The notes beneath the pieces are model-generated. The model ran no database searches, had not been told where the DNA came from, and saw only the letters and a program-made list of their open reading frames with translations. A program made the translations under genes and the position numbers. Below are positions 48,601 to 57,158 of a stretch of 57,158 nt of DNA, piece after piece. This DNA comes from Bigelowiella natans CCMP2755 (taxonomy: Eukaryota > Cercozoa > Chlorarachniophyceae): the NCBI GenBank assembly GCA_000320545.1, contig ADNK01002827.1, positions 27,501 to 84,658 on the forward strand. Direction: 5' to 3'. Numbering within the stretch: the stretch's first letter is position 1; every line of letters starts with the position of its first letter.

Positions 48601-50574
48601 TCTGTAGGCCTCAGCTTCGCTAAGGTGTGGGCCAAGGCTGGCCTTGATGCCCACTTCGATAACCTAATAAAGTTATGCAGCAACACCCTATTGAATGCTA
48701 AGCTAGACACTACTAGACCAGCTACCCTATGGACAGACTGGTCTAAGCTAGGTATGGCTGCTGTACTTACCCAAGACCAGCAGATCATACGGGTGTGGGG
48801 CAGGGCCTGCACAGCAGCTGAGGCCAAGTACAGCCCTACAAAAGGAGAGTATAAAGCCATGACTGAGGCGCAGAGGAAACTAAGATACTACCTGCTGTCG
48901 GTGCCCAGCTTCACCTTAATGACTGACCACAAGCCCCTCCTAGGCATCGACCGCAAGCTCGAAGCGCCTAACGATGAGTATGCAGCTATGAGGGCGGACA
49001 CGGAAGAGTTTAGGGACAAGAGGACAGTGGTCTACGCACCAGGAGACAAGCAGCTTGCTGACTATTTCAGCAGGCTGTTCGAAAAGAAAGTCCCTACCCA
49101 GGTCACCCCTATGGTTAACGCGATTACCTTCGAGGACGGCGACTTCCTGCCTGAGCCAGAGGAGCTCCAGCACCTTCAAGAACACCTGGATAAATACAAA
49201 CACAAGCATGAGGTACTTAGTGATAGGATATATGTATACACTAATAATGTTAGGCGTACCTACGTGCCACGGCGGACCAGGGGAGCCCTTCTCTTTACCG
49301 CCCATGGACCTGCACACGTAGGAGAAAACCATATCACTGCTCTACTCTACCATTACTACTGGCCCTACAAGCTAAAAGAGATAAGGACATACCTGCGTGG
49401 CTGCAGGTGCTCCAGCTTGAAGGCGGCAGGCGTCGCCACCAAGGAGTCCAGCAAGAGCCGTGCATCTAAGAAAATCAAAGCAAGGAACTTCTTAGATATC
49501 GTGCAAATTGATGTTTATAAGTACGATGGCTATCACTACCTTACCTTCGTTGATGTGGCCACTGGAAAGTGCTGGGTTAAAAAGATTATCAAGGTCAACG
49601 TTGCTAAGAAGAACAAAGGCTTATATAAGCAGAGGCTTACTAACTGCTACCGTACCTGGGAGTCTGAGCTCCAGGCTATCCCTGATGAAGTTAGCATAAA
49701 CAAGATACCAAAGAAGTTACATGTGGATAATGAGACCTCTCTTCTACAGCTACCACACCCTAATATTGATGCCTCACCTGTATACTATGCCCAGTCCAAC
49801 TCCAAGGTAGAGCGACTCCACCGCACCTTGGCCAACCTAAGCAGGATAAATAGCACCACACCAGACAAGATACAAGGGTTAGTAAACGACACCTTCACGT
49901 CTGGGGGAGGTATCAAGGATAAGGAGAGGGAAGAAGGCGACGACAACGACGACGATACCGAGAGCGAAGACGAGAAGGTCCCGTACGATGGCCGAGTTCT
50001 AAAGGAAGGACAGTATGTTAGGGCCAAGGTAAATCTGAGATCGAGAAATAAACAAGACCCCTTCTGGGGTGGCGTTGCAAAGGTTACCGAGAGGAAGGGG
50101 AGGAAGCAGTACTACATCTATGATGGGAACAGGGTCACCTTGCGCCACATCAGTCACCTAAAGAATTATGATATCGGTGAGAAGCTCCTAGAGGATGTTA
50201 AAGTAAACCCTACTGTGTGGGAGCGAGCAATGCCTTGTTTAGGACCCCGACCTAAGTTCGATGTGGAATATGGAAACAATAAGGTCAGGGTGAACGACGA
50301 TTGGCGCATGAAGATTGTCTATCTAGGCTACCCTGGATTACGAAATATGGAGAGGGTAGCTATGAAAATAAAGGACGGAAAATATCAGCTACTCTACCTA
50401 GCTGTTCCCGACTTACCCTTTGAGCACTGGTATAAGGTCCTGGGGGACCTTGATGCAGAGGGCTGGTATGGACACGAACCTAAGGACGAAGGTGAGTTCT
50501 GGGTAAGCGACAAAGGAGATAAGGTTAGAGAGGAATCTATTACCTGGTGGTTGGTGAAGTTCCGAAAGCGATGA
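45601..50574 (+). CDS. Retrotransposon gag-pol polyprotein with one internal TAG
   Basis: One reading frame from ATG 45601 to TGA 50574, broken only by TAG at 48145-48147; the parts are 848 and about 809 codons. In order: gag with a zinc knuckle at residues 370-384 ('CGYCSRKGKHTAKDC', spacing C-2-C-5-H-4-C, one residue longer than usual); aspartic protease 'LWDSGS' (Asp 519); reverse transcriptase with 'SSLDKNESYMQTPI' before the TAG and the YVDD box at 48265-48276 after it; RNase H ('TLWTDWSKLG', 'LMTDHKPLLG'); integrase with a degenerate zinc finger ('CRC' where CxxC is usual), then 'VQIDVYKYDG', 'HVDNE' and 'NSKVERLHRTL' for the D,D,E triad; a GPY/F-like module ('ISHLKNYD'); and an unassigned about 110-residue C-terminal region. 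The TAG sits inside the RT fold, so it is more likely a nonsense mutation than a programmed site. Confidence 0.93.
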
Positions 50575-50615
50575 AGGTCTAAGGGAATAAGGAAGGAAGG
50601 AAGGAGCAACGTGAC

Positions 50616-50625
50616 TTGGGGGAGG
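50616..50625 (+). promoter_or_regulatory. Polypurine tract
   Basis: TTGGGGGAGG abuts the right LTR, the expected plus-strand primer. Further purine runs lie at 50580-50608. Confidence 0.75.
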
Positions 50626-50951
50626 TGTAGCGCGTACCACTACGCGGGCACAAGTCACGTGCGACAACAAAGGGGTTGTCGCGGATATAGAATATAGATA
50701 ACGTAGATATTAATACAGCATAGGCACGTGGGTTCCGGCGGGACTCATGGCAGCACACCGGAAGTGTGCTGCCCCACGTGCGGCGGCATTCGCGAAAGCT
50801 TCGCGAATGATTACGCAGTGCACGATTTAATAAAAATATAATCTTTAATAAAAATAAACACAACTCTTCAAAAGGAAGCAAACGTGCCTTTCCCCCCCCC
50901 TGCCTACTTGTGCACGTAGCGCCTCGGCCTGTGAACACCTTACGCGCAACA
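50626..50951 (+). repeat. Right LTR (326 bp)
   Basis: Identical by eye to the left LTR over its whole length. Confidence 0.95.
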
Positions 50952-50955
50952 TGCA
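50952..50955. repeat. Target-site duplication, right copy (TGCA)
   Basis: Pairs with 45232-45235. Confidence 0.9.
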
Positions 50956-51146
50956 GCTTTGAGCATGTTCGTGATGGTGAGACGGTCTCCTCGGCGTTGA
51001 AGGGCGTTGCCACCGACAGCGACGATGAGCCTTTTCTTTTTCATCTCAGTCGATTGAGCCGACGACGCAGAGACAGCTGCAGTACTCACACGACGAAGTG
51101 ATCTGTACGATGAGACCAGGCGACGTGTCATCGAGGTGGGCATCAT

Positions 51147-53163
51147 TAGCAGTTGTAATTGCGCTCCTGGTTCGACGTGTCGCTTTTTGCTGTAAAGGAG
51201 ATTTCGATGGGACGACAAGCATCATCACCGGTCAGTCCCTCTGTACATCATTGGTTTTCACGACTGCGACTTGACAAAATGTTGAATGACAAATCGGAGA
51301 GGAAGAACGAAGAGAAAATGATTTCAACGGCTGTCATTTGCGGGGTACGACAAACAAACTTGCATGTCGGATCGGTAAACAGGAGCATCGAGGCAAAGCT
51401 GCTTCACGGCCCGCGCACGCAAAGCAACTGACGTTGCGGCAAACAACAACAGCTCAGCGCAAGTCAGCCTTCAAATCGCTACACCTCTGATGGTTTTGGG
51501 TTTGCACAATGTCCCTCACTGAGTGGGCGTCATTGTGATGCAATGGTGTGGTGCACCGCTGTGTCATTGGCTTGGTTTGTTCCAGTTGTTGGGCGTGCGT
51601 TTCCACTGCAGCACAAGCAAGCCAAGCATGCGACACACAATGCAACGACACGATCATCGTTGTTAGCTTGCATCGATCGATCTAGCGATGCGTGGCGGCG
51701 CTCGTTCGTGTGCACACAAGTTGTGGGGCACATCGAACCACGGCCTTTCCAGCTGCCCAGCTAGCTCAAAGGTGTGAAGGCAGCCAAATGCACAACAACA
51801 ACAGCGCGGGCCAGCTCGGGATGATGGACATGTGATGCAATGCATGTGCTGCACGTGATGTCACTGTGTCCATCATGAGCATGTCCATCATCGGGGTTTG
51901 GCTGGCGGTGACACTGAAACAATGGACACAGTACATGTCACATGTGTCACATGCATTTGAATGGCACATGTCATGTGCGCTGTGCATGTCATGTATGCGT
52001 ATGTCCATAGTTGAAACGTGTCAATGCGCTGGAATGGCAGACGAGATGACGGGGCGCGCCCGCGCAGCTGGGCTTTGGATGCCTCTAGGCTTGTGTGTTT
52101 CCAATGCTGCTCATTCATCTCATCTCGCTAGATCTGTGCATCTAGACCTGGCATTTCGCACGTGATCGATCACTAGTCCATCAGCAAACTGCGCGAAATG
52201 CTGACAAGTGCTAGCATGGCTCACGCCAATGCCCTGCAGAGATGTGTCATGTTGGACTGCATGTGTCGAGGCTATTCCAAGATGAGATGACACCAGCTAG
52301 CCAGCGCATTGGAACACCGCCGTGGCAAAAAATGATTTTTTTCATTTTTGAACGCTTTTTGCTAGTTTGAGGCAAGTTCGTCCATTCGAACCGCCGCGAC
52401 GAGAGCATTCGAAATCTGGTGTCCTTCAGTGCGCGACTCAGTTTTCCATGCGAAAATCTGCAACTGAGCTGCGAAAAGGTCATTGCAATGCAGCACGTCA
52501 TGAAATCCCCAAAATTTGCTCGTGCAGCTAACAACACACTAGCTAGCTAGCACAGCTAATTTTTGGCACCAAAAAGTTCGAAAAATCGCATCACCGCACA
52601 AATTCACATCGCATCAAGAGCTGGATTGTTGAATCCACATCTCAGTTGCAACATCGATTTCTAGTCGCGGTGTTCAAAATCGACCTCTTGATGCAACACA
52701 GAATGACACATGTTGTAGCTCACTAGCTAGCTAGCTCAACCAATGTGACGAACAACATTCACAATTTGTGTTCATCATGCTAGCATGCGCGTCAGTCCAA
52801 TGAATGTCATGGTTGCTCGCATGAAGTCAATAATTTGTGATGATGAACAATGCTTTTGTCATCTGTGGATCTTGACGTTCCGCCAATCGCAACATGTGCG
52901 TGCAAGCGACCAATGCTACTGTCAATGGCCATTCTGTGGTCATCATGAAACCGCAGCGACAGCAGCCGGATACGAAATGCTGCTTTGTATTTTGTGCTCT
53001 GATTTTTTTCTTTTCAGACGATGGGATTCTTGTTCATGTCGGTGATTCAACATATGCGCATATATCTAGATCATCTCGCGATTATATCCGTGCAAAGAAG
53101 ATCCCTACATAGTTGTTTGGCCGACCCATTCATTCCAACGGAACGGATCCTCGTAGCGAGTTA
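51147..53163. other. Intergenic spacer, CATG/TGTCA- and CTAG-rich
   Basis: From about 51400 to 52800 there is no supported gene. The section 51830-52010 is packed with ACATG, CATGTC and TGTCAC words, and CTAGCTAG occurs near 52541 and 52724. Several open frames on both strands here are by-products of this composition. Confidence 0.65.
53019..53111 (+). other. Exon-like plus-strand fragment
   Basis: After a good polypyrimidine acceptor (TTTCTTTTCAG), the frame reads 'DDGILVHVGDSTYAHISRSS' then 'RDYIRAKKIPT' and TAG. No upstream exon was found. It could be a remnant or chance. Confidence 0.25.
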
Positions 53164-55018
53164 CTAACCCGATGTATTGAATTGCTTACAACTTGCAAGA
53201 AGGCGCCCGATCTGATTGTATAGGCTGGTTTCCGCCTTTGGATCAAGCTTCCCACGTGCTCCCTGAATAAACGATGAATCAGCAATCATAACATCAGAAT
53301 GAAATATGTAGATGGCTCGTGGTGATTGATGATAAGAAGAAAATTCTGCTATTGATATAGCTAAGCAATTTACTTCAAGGCATTTGAGTGCTTTAGCCTT
53401 TTGTTCGTCGGAAAATTTCTTAATGTCCCCGAAGGCATCCAAGAGAGCGTAGGCTGACATCTGATTCACCTACACAACAAAGGAAATACTTTACTAGAGG
53501 AATAGCCAATTTCATCGCAAGTCCCCATAGAAATATTGATATTATCGAAGTGTTTCTGGAGCAAGGTCGAGGACATGAAAACTGCGAACTGTACTTGGCA
53601 GCTTGTTTGCTATCTCGTCCCACCTTTCCAACTGTTACGAGGAGCAGCTCCGTCAGCTTCAGACCCTCATCCTTAGCAACATTAGGTAGTATCTAACTCA
53701 CTAATACACCTGAAGCAACATTATGTGCAGTACTACCGAGAGAACAGATCTCTTACGATTAGCTGCCCAGATTCGTACCACCTATTTGATTCAAGAAAAG
53801 ATAAGTTGATTGCTCTGCTATTCCGTGGCATTTGCTCAACAACATATCAACATTTACACGATGTTTTCGTCTCCCTATTAAAGTCTATTATAACCATTGC
53901 TTTGTCGCCATTCATTGTGGGAAAATATCGAGATATTGCCGTTTCTTTCATGCAGGATGTGCTTCCTGGCATCAATGACATTCCCACCCTCTGCTAACAT
54001 TTTCCATCCGAAACTTTTTAAGAAATAGCTCGCACGAATAACAGTCTCACTATTATTACTCGACGAGCATGTCCTGCCAAGTTAATGTTGAAGATGGGGT
54101 CTTTGATCAATGCTGCGATGATTTTAGGGGCATCATCAGAGTCCAACGAAGAAATCACGCCAATCAACTCCTCCGTCGCATCCATATTACTTCCTAGCAA
54201 TAAATATATCCCGCACCATCACGAATATGATTTTTAATGCAAGTGTGTGGAATGTAGAGCACCCCACGACTTCTTCAGCTCTTCCATCGTCGAGTCTCGT
54301 TCTTGGGCCTACAAAAGCAACAAAGAAATGGCAGCATGAATTGAGCTTATAAGCATATATGCAAGGAGATCGCTGAAACAATGAAGATTATCAAATGTAA
54401 ATTGAAATTAATGAGGAGGGGAAGGAGGAGGAAGAGAGAAAAGCAGCAACAGATCGATCGTAAATATCATCTTGTTCCACATCATAGCTACTTACAACAC
54501 CATTCTCTTCTCCCCCCCCCCTCGCATTACTTAATCATCATCGTCATCGTCATCATAACTGCAAAATAACAACAACTGCAACAACAACTACTACTACTAC
54601 TAACCTCAGCGAGTTGCAGGTAGTACATGACTCCTCTAGTGCGGTCAGTCATAAATGCACTACTGATCAGTGCTTTTGCCCTGGATATTGCCGCTTGTTT
54701 TGTCTAAAAACACAGCAGCAGTGAGAAATGTTACAACTGCTAGTTGAGCCAGAATGATGTAGTTCTAACGATTATTTTTATCATGATTATTGTGTGCAAC
54801 GAGTACTTCCCCTCCTCCTCCTCTATCGAAAGGGAGACGCATTCATTTATTTATAAATGATGAAACACTTTTACGTTCCCTACTACCCATTGAAGGCACC
54901 TTCTCGTTGTATTTTGCCGCTGCAACCATGAGCCTCAAGCAATGTCCCTTCAGAGCCTGTTGTCGCATGTTGTCGCACGCGTATTTGAGCAGGTTATTGA
55001 GGAGATGGAGGAAGAGAA

Positions 55019-55051
<33 letters not shown>

Positions 55052-57158
55052 TGACAAAGACCACGCAACAACAAAGAACAAAGAACAGATTGATGAACAT
55101 TATTCGTACAGAGATAGGCAGAAAGTAACCGAATCAAACAGCATGAGCAAAACGTATATTAATTTCATTCACCCTCATATATTTCTTGTCCTCCTATGAA
55201 ACGAAAATGTAACGGTTTTTTCCCCTCTAGATTCTTATTTAGAGAGACGCTGGAAGAGCACTCACCCTGTCATGGAGTTGGTTTTTGAGAGCTCCTGATT
55301 CGTTCTTAGCTTCTAGCTTATCAAATAAGCTACAAATCTGATAATGAACAAATAATGAGCGATAAAAAATTATACTCCTCAGTTGTCCATATAAGTAGGT
55401 ATTTATCTATGCAGATCGAGTTCGCTGCAGATGATACAGGTACTTAATGCTTGTTCTTAAGTAGCGCTAAGATGCCATCTTCTAAGTGTATTGACCTTGG
55501 ACTCGCAAGCCTGGTATGTAGCGGCTAACATCGTAGTTTTTGCTTCAGAAATCAACCTATTTTGAAATGGTCATAGTGAAGTGAGGGAGGGAAGAGAAGA
55601 GGCGAGAAAGACAGAAGAAAATGTAAACACATATGAAATAGATGACGATGTTGAGAGGACAACGACTACCAGGCTGGCATATGAAGTCATCGTGTGTTTC
55701 ATCATCATCATCATCATCACCATCTCATTGCATACGCTGCTGCTTGAGAGAGACACATCGAGTAGATTTACAATATTCATAACTATGTATCAATACCAAT
55801 AGCGATGTGCAATTTGCGGTTTCCTTTCAACGCTCTCTGACTCCATACAGATCAGACTGCGAGCTGTGCCTTCCAACTGTCAAATTATAACGTTTGTAGT
55901 AGCGGTAGTAGTAGTGGTAGTAGTATCACATCTTGGTAAATTATAATAACAATGAACTATCAATAATCATTCATATCAATATTACAAGTAGGAGGACATG
56001 AGCAAGGTCAACATAGTCAGTAAACTGAGAGTATCAGTAATAAATGAAAGCGAGGATTTCATCATCATCTGTTTGTCTGCTTATTCTGCCCTTACGGATG
56101 CTGATCATGCTACTATACGACAATTTATAATTCTTCTTCTCCTCACTCTCACCTCCATTGCATACATGCACTATCCAGCATCGATACGAATAAGAAGCAT
56201 TCTATTGCTATGATCATATACATCCTGCTTCTGACTTTACAACAACCCATATGCAGATTGGCAAATGAACGACTTTAATATATTACCTTCTCATCAAACA
56301 GAATTGCCAAATGGGCTTTGATATATTCTGGAGAGACCTGCAACAGCATACGCAATAATGCCAAGGTAGCGTCAGTGACAATGGGATACTTCTACTTTGA
56401 GACTATATTGTTGTGCTTCTAGCAGTAGTAGTAGTACTACTACTACTAAGTACTACTACTACTATCAGCAGCTGCAGAGCAGCAGTGGTACTTGTAAACA
56501 CTTATTCGTAGTGTTAAATACATATAATATAATCATAGGGTTTCTTGAATGCAAAGCTCTATTGGAGGATCTTATGCCTCAAAGTAGTATAAGAGTTGCA
56601 TTTAAAATGATGCGAATCTTACATCTTTGGTTGTAAGTAGTTGTTGTTGATGTTTTGGACCGCCTTCTTTGCCATCACTTTCTGTTGTTGCTGCTTTAGC
56701 TGCTGCCTTTTCAACCAAAGATACCTTCTCTGCATTCGCAATGGCACGATACGACAAGAAACGGTTGGCCAAATCTGTGTCTGTGCTCGCCTAAAAGGGA
56801 GAAAGAACAGCATGAAGGGAATGATGATGCTGTTGATAATCTCGAAATAGACAGACTAACAACTTTTCTGCTGCACGCCAAGAAGAACAGAAAGGATTAT
56901 TGATTATACTGAACCTGTAGCGCAAGTGTTTTTGCGGTAGCTGATTTGATTTGATACGTGCCGAAGTAGGAAAATCCTCGGGCGAAACTGAAGAAATCTG
57001 GCTCCTCCTGCAACAACAAGTTTGTTGATTTGGGATAGATCATCGTCGATGCAACGAATAGCGAGAGAACAAGGTGCATTATCACACGTCGTCAGCAGCC
57101 TGATCTAACGTTTACACATCATCATCAACACACAGCATAAATGATAGCACTCACGGTA
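53164..57158 (-). CDS. Helical-repeat protein, possibly eIF3m/PCI-like (5' end off window)
   Basis: A splice donor at the right edge shows the gene starts outside. Exons in coding order include 57007-56915 ('EEPDFFSFARGFSYFGTYQI'), about 56790-56635 ('STDTDLANRFLSYRAIANAE'), about 56341-56291 ('VSPEYIKAHLAILFDEK'), about 55557-55497 ('LISEAKTTMLAATYQACESK'), about 55338-55267 ('ICSLFDKLEAKNESGALKNQ'), about 55030-54893 ('LLNNLLKYACDNMRQQALKG'), about 54703-54605 ('AISRAKALISSAFMTDRTRG'), about 54308-54262, 54192-54061 ('DDAPKIIAALIKDPIFNINL'), about 53676-53625, about 53468-53374 ('SAYALLDAFGDIKKFSDEQK') and about 53262-53164 ('GARGKLDPKAETSLYNQIGR', TAG). The middle ('LLNNLL...LRLMVAAAKYN', then 'ALIKDPIFN') recalls eIF3m, a PCI-domain initiation factor, but the C-terminus does not obviously fit. 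The exon at 53630-54000 is unresolved. Confidence 0.45.
55019..55051. repeat. (GAT)n microsatellite
   Basis: At the exon-intron border upstream of the 'LLNNLLKY' exon of the minus-strand gene. Confidence 0.93.

Larger units (their letters stand above)
45236..50951 (+). mobile_element. Complete Ty3/gypsy-type LTR retrotransposon, 5716 bp
   Basis: The order is LTR, untranslated leader, gag-pro-RT-RNaseH-integrase in one frame, polypurine tract, LTR. It lies antisense to the carbamate kinase gene it interrupts. Both LTRs are 326 bp, start TGTAG and end CAACA, and are identical by eye, so insertion is recent. Integrase lies after RNase H, the Metaviridae order. One in-frame TAG interrupts the reverse transcriptase. 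Confidence 0.95.
44284..51146 (-). pseudogene. Mitochondrial-targeted carbamate kinase, split by an LTR retrotransposon
   Basis: The 5' part is 51146-50952 and the 3' part 45231-44284; together they are 1143 bases (380 residues). The N-terminus ('MTRRLVSSYRSLRRVSTAAV') is a mitochondrial presequence, then 'KKRLIVAVGGNALQRRGD' (nucleotide-binding start of the amino-acid kinase fold). After the insertion come 'HEIVLTHGNGPQVGELALE', 'PIACGGGGVPV', 'VIDKDACGAKLAVDLDAD', 'ILTDGGGIF' and 'GSMGPKIEAAIRFVQESLEK', all carbamate kinase hallmarks. The enzyme interconverts ATP plus carbamate with ADP plus carbamoyl phosphate, the ATP-yielding end of the arginine deiminase route. The insertion lies between the ATP-loop strand and the substrate helix, so this allele cannot make intact enzyme unless the element is bypassed. 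No other lesion is seen. About 30 residues beyond the usual C-terminus are extra. Confidence 0.93.

Noticed and set aside
51530-52165. Overlapping frames on both strands as cysteine/histidine-rich proteins.
   Set aside because: They arise from CATG/TGTCA word bias, have no splice support and occur in several frames at once.

Overview
The window is nuclear DNA of a microbial eukaryote. It is intron-rich with GT-AG introns, the standard genetic code works throughout, and microsatellites ((TA)n, (CA)n, (GA)n, trinucleotide runs) are everywhere. I see no operons, Shine-Dalgarno sites, CRISPR arrays, rRNA or recognisable tRNA. A mitochondrial-type carbamate kinase, a WWE/FHA/SAP protein, an EST1/SMG7-type protein, a BAR protein and a ubiquitin-like-domain protein fit a free-living protist or alga. 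The sequence alone does not fix the lineage; a stramenopile is a guess. All exon models were built by eye from splice sites and reading-phase continuity, so boundaries may be off by a few bases.

Left part (1-16.3 kb). An EST1/SMG7-like gene (minus, cut by the left edge) is divergent from a large plus-strand gene (2641-9711, about 24 exons, about 1160 residues). The latter joins an N-terminal FHA domain, about 14 copies of a short T-[VIL]-P-[FY]-[DE] motif, a SAP domain and a C-terminal WWE domain. I know of no described protein with this layout. It reads like a scaffold linking phospho-threonine, DNA and poly-ADP-ribose signals. Next come mitochondrial ribosomal protein bL34m (minus) and, divergent from it, a 17-exon gene for an unrecognised protein with a signal sequence.

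Middle (17.6-43.3 kb). Two minus-strand genes have short introns: a BAR plus SH3-like membrane-curvature protein and an unrecognised, probably nuclear protein. A short duplicated piece of the second lies upstream, next to an intronless secreted lectin-like gene. Then follow a minus-strand gene with an N-terminal ubiquitin-like domain (perhaps BAG6-like), a DUF599-like membrane protein, a small putative mitochondrial membrane protein and an unrecognised multi-exon membrane protein.

Right part (44.3-57.2 kb). A mitochondrial-targeted carbamate kinase gene (minus) is split by a complete 5.7-kb Ty3/gypsy-type LTR retrotransposon. The two 326-bp LTRs are identical by eye and are flanked by a 4-bp target duplication. 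Removing the element and one duplication copy restores the kinase frame exactly, so the insertion is very recent. The element's gag-pol frame has one in-frame TAG inside the reverse transcriptase. The last gene (minus, cut by the right edge) is a helical protein, possibly eIF3m-like.

Spacers of about 1-2 kb between genes share an unusual vocabulary rich in CTAG, GCTAGC, GCATGC and CATG, quite unlike the genes.
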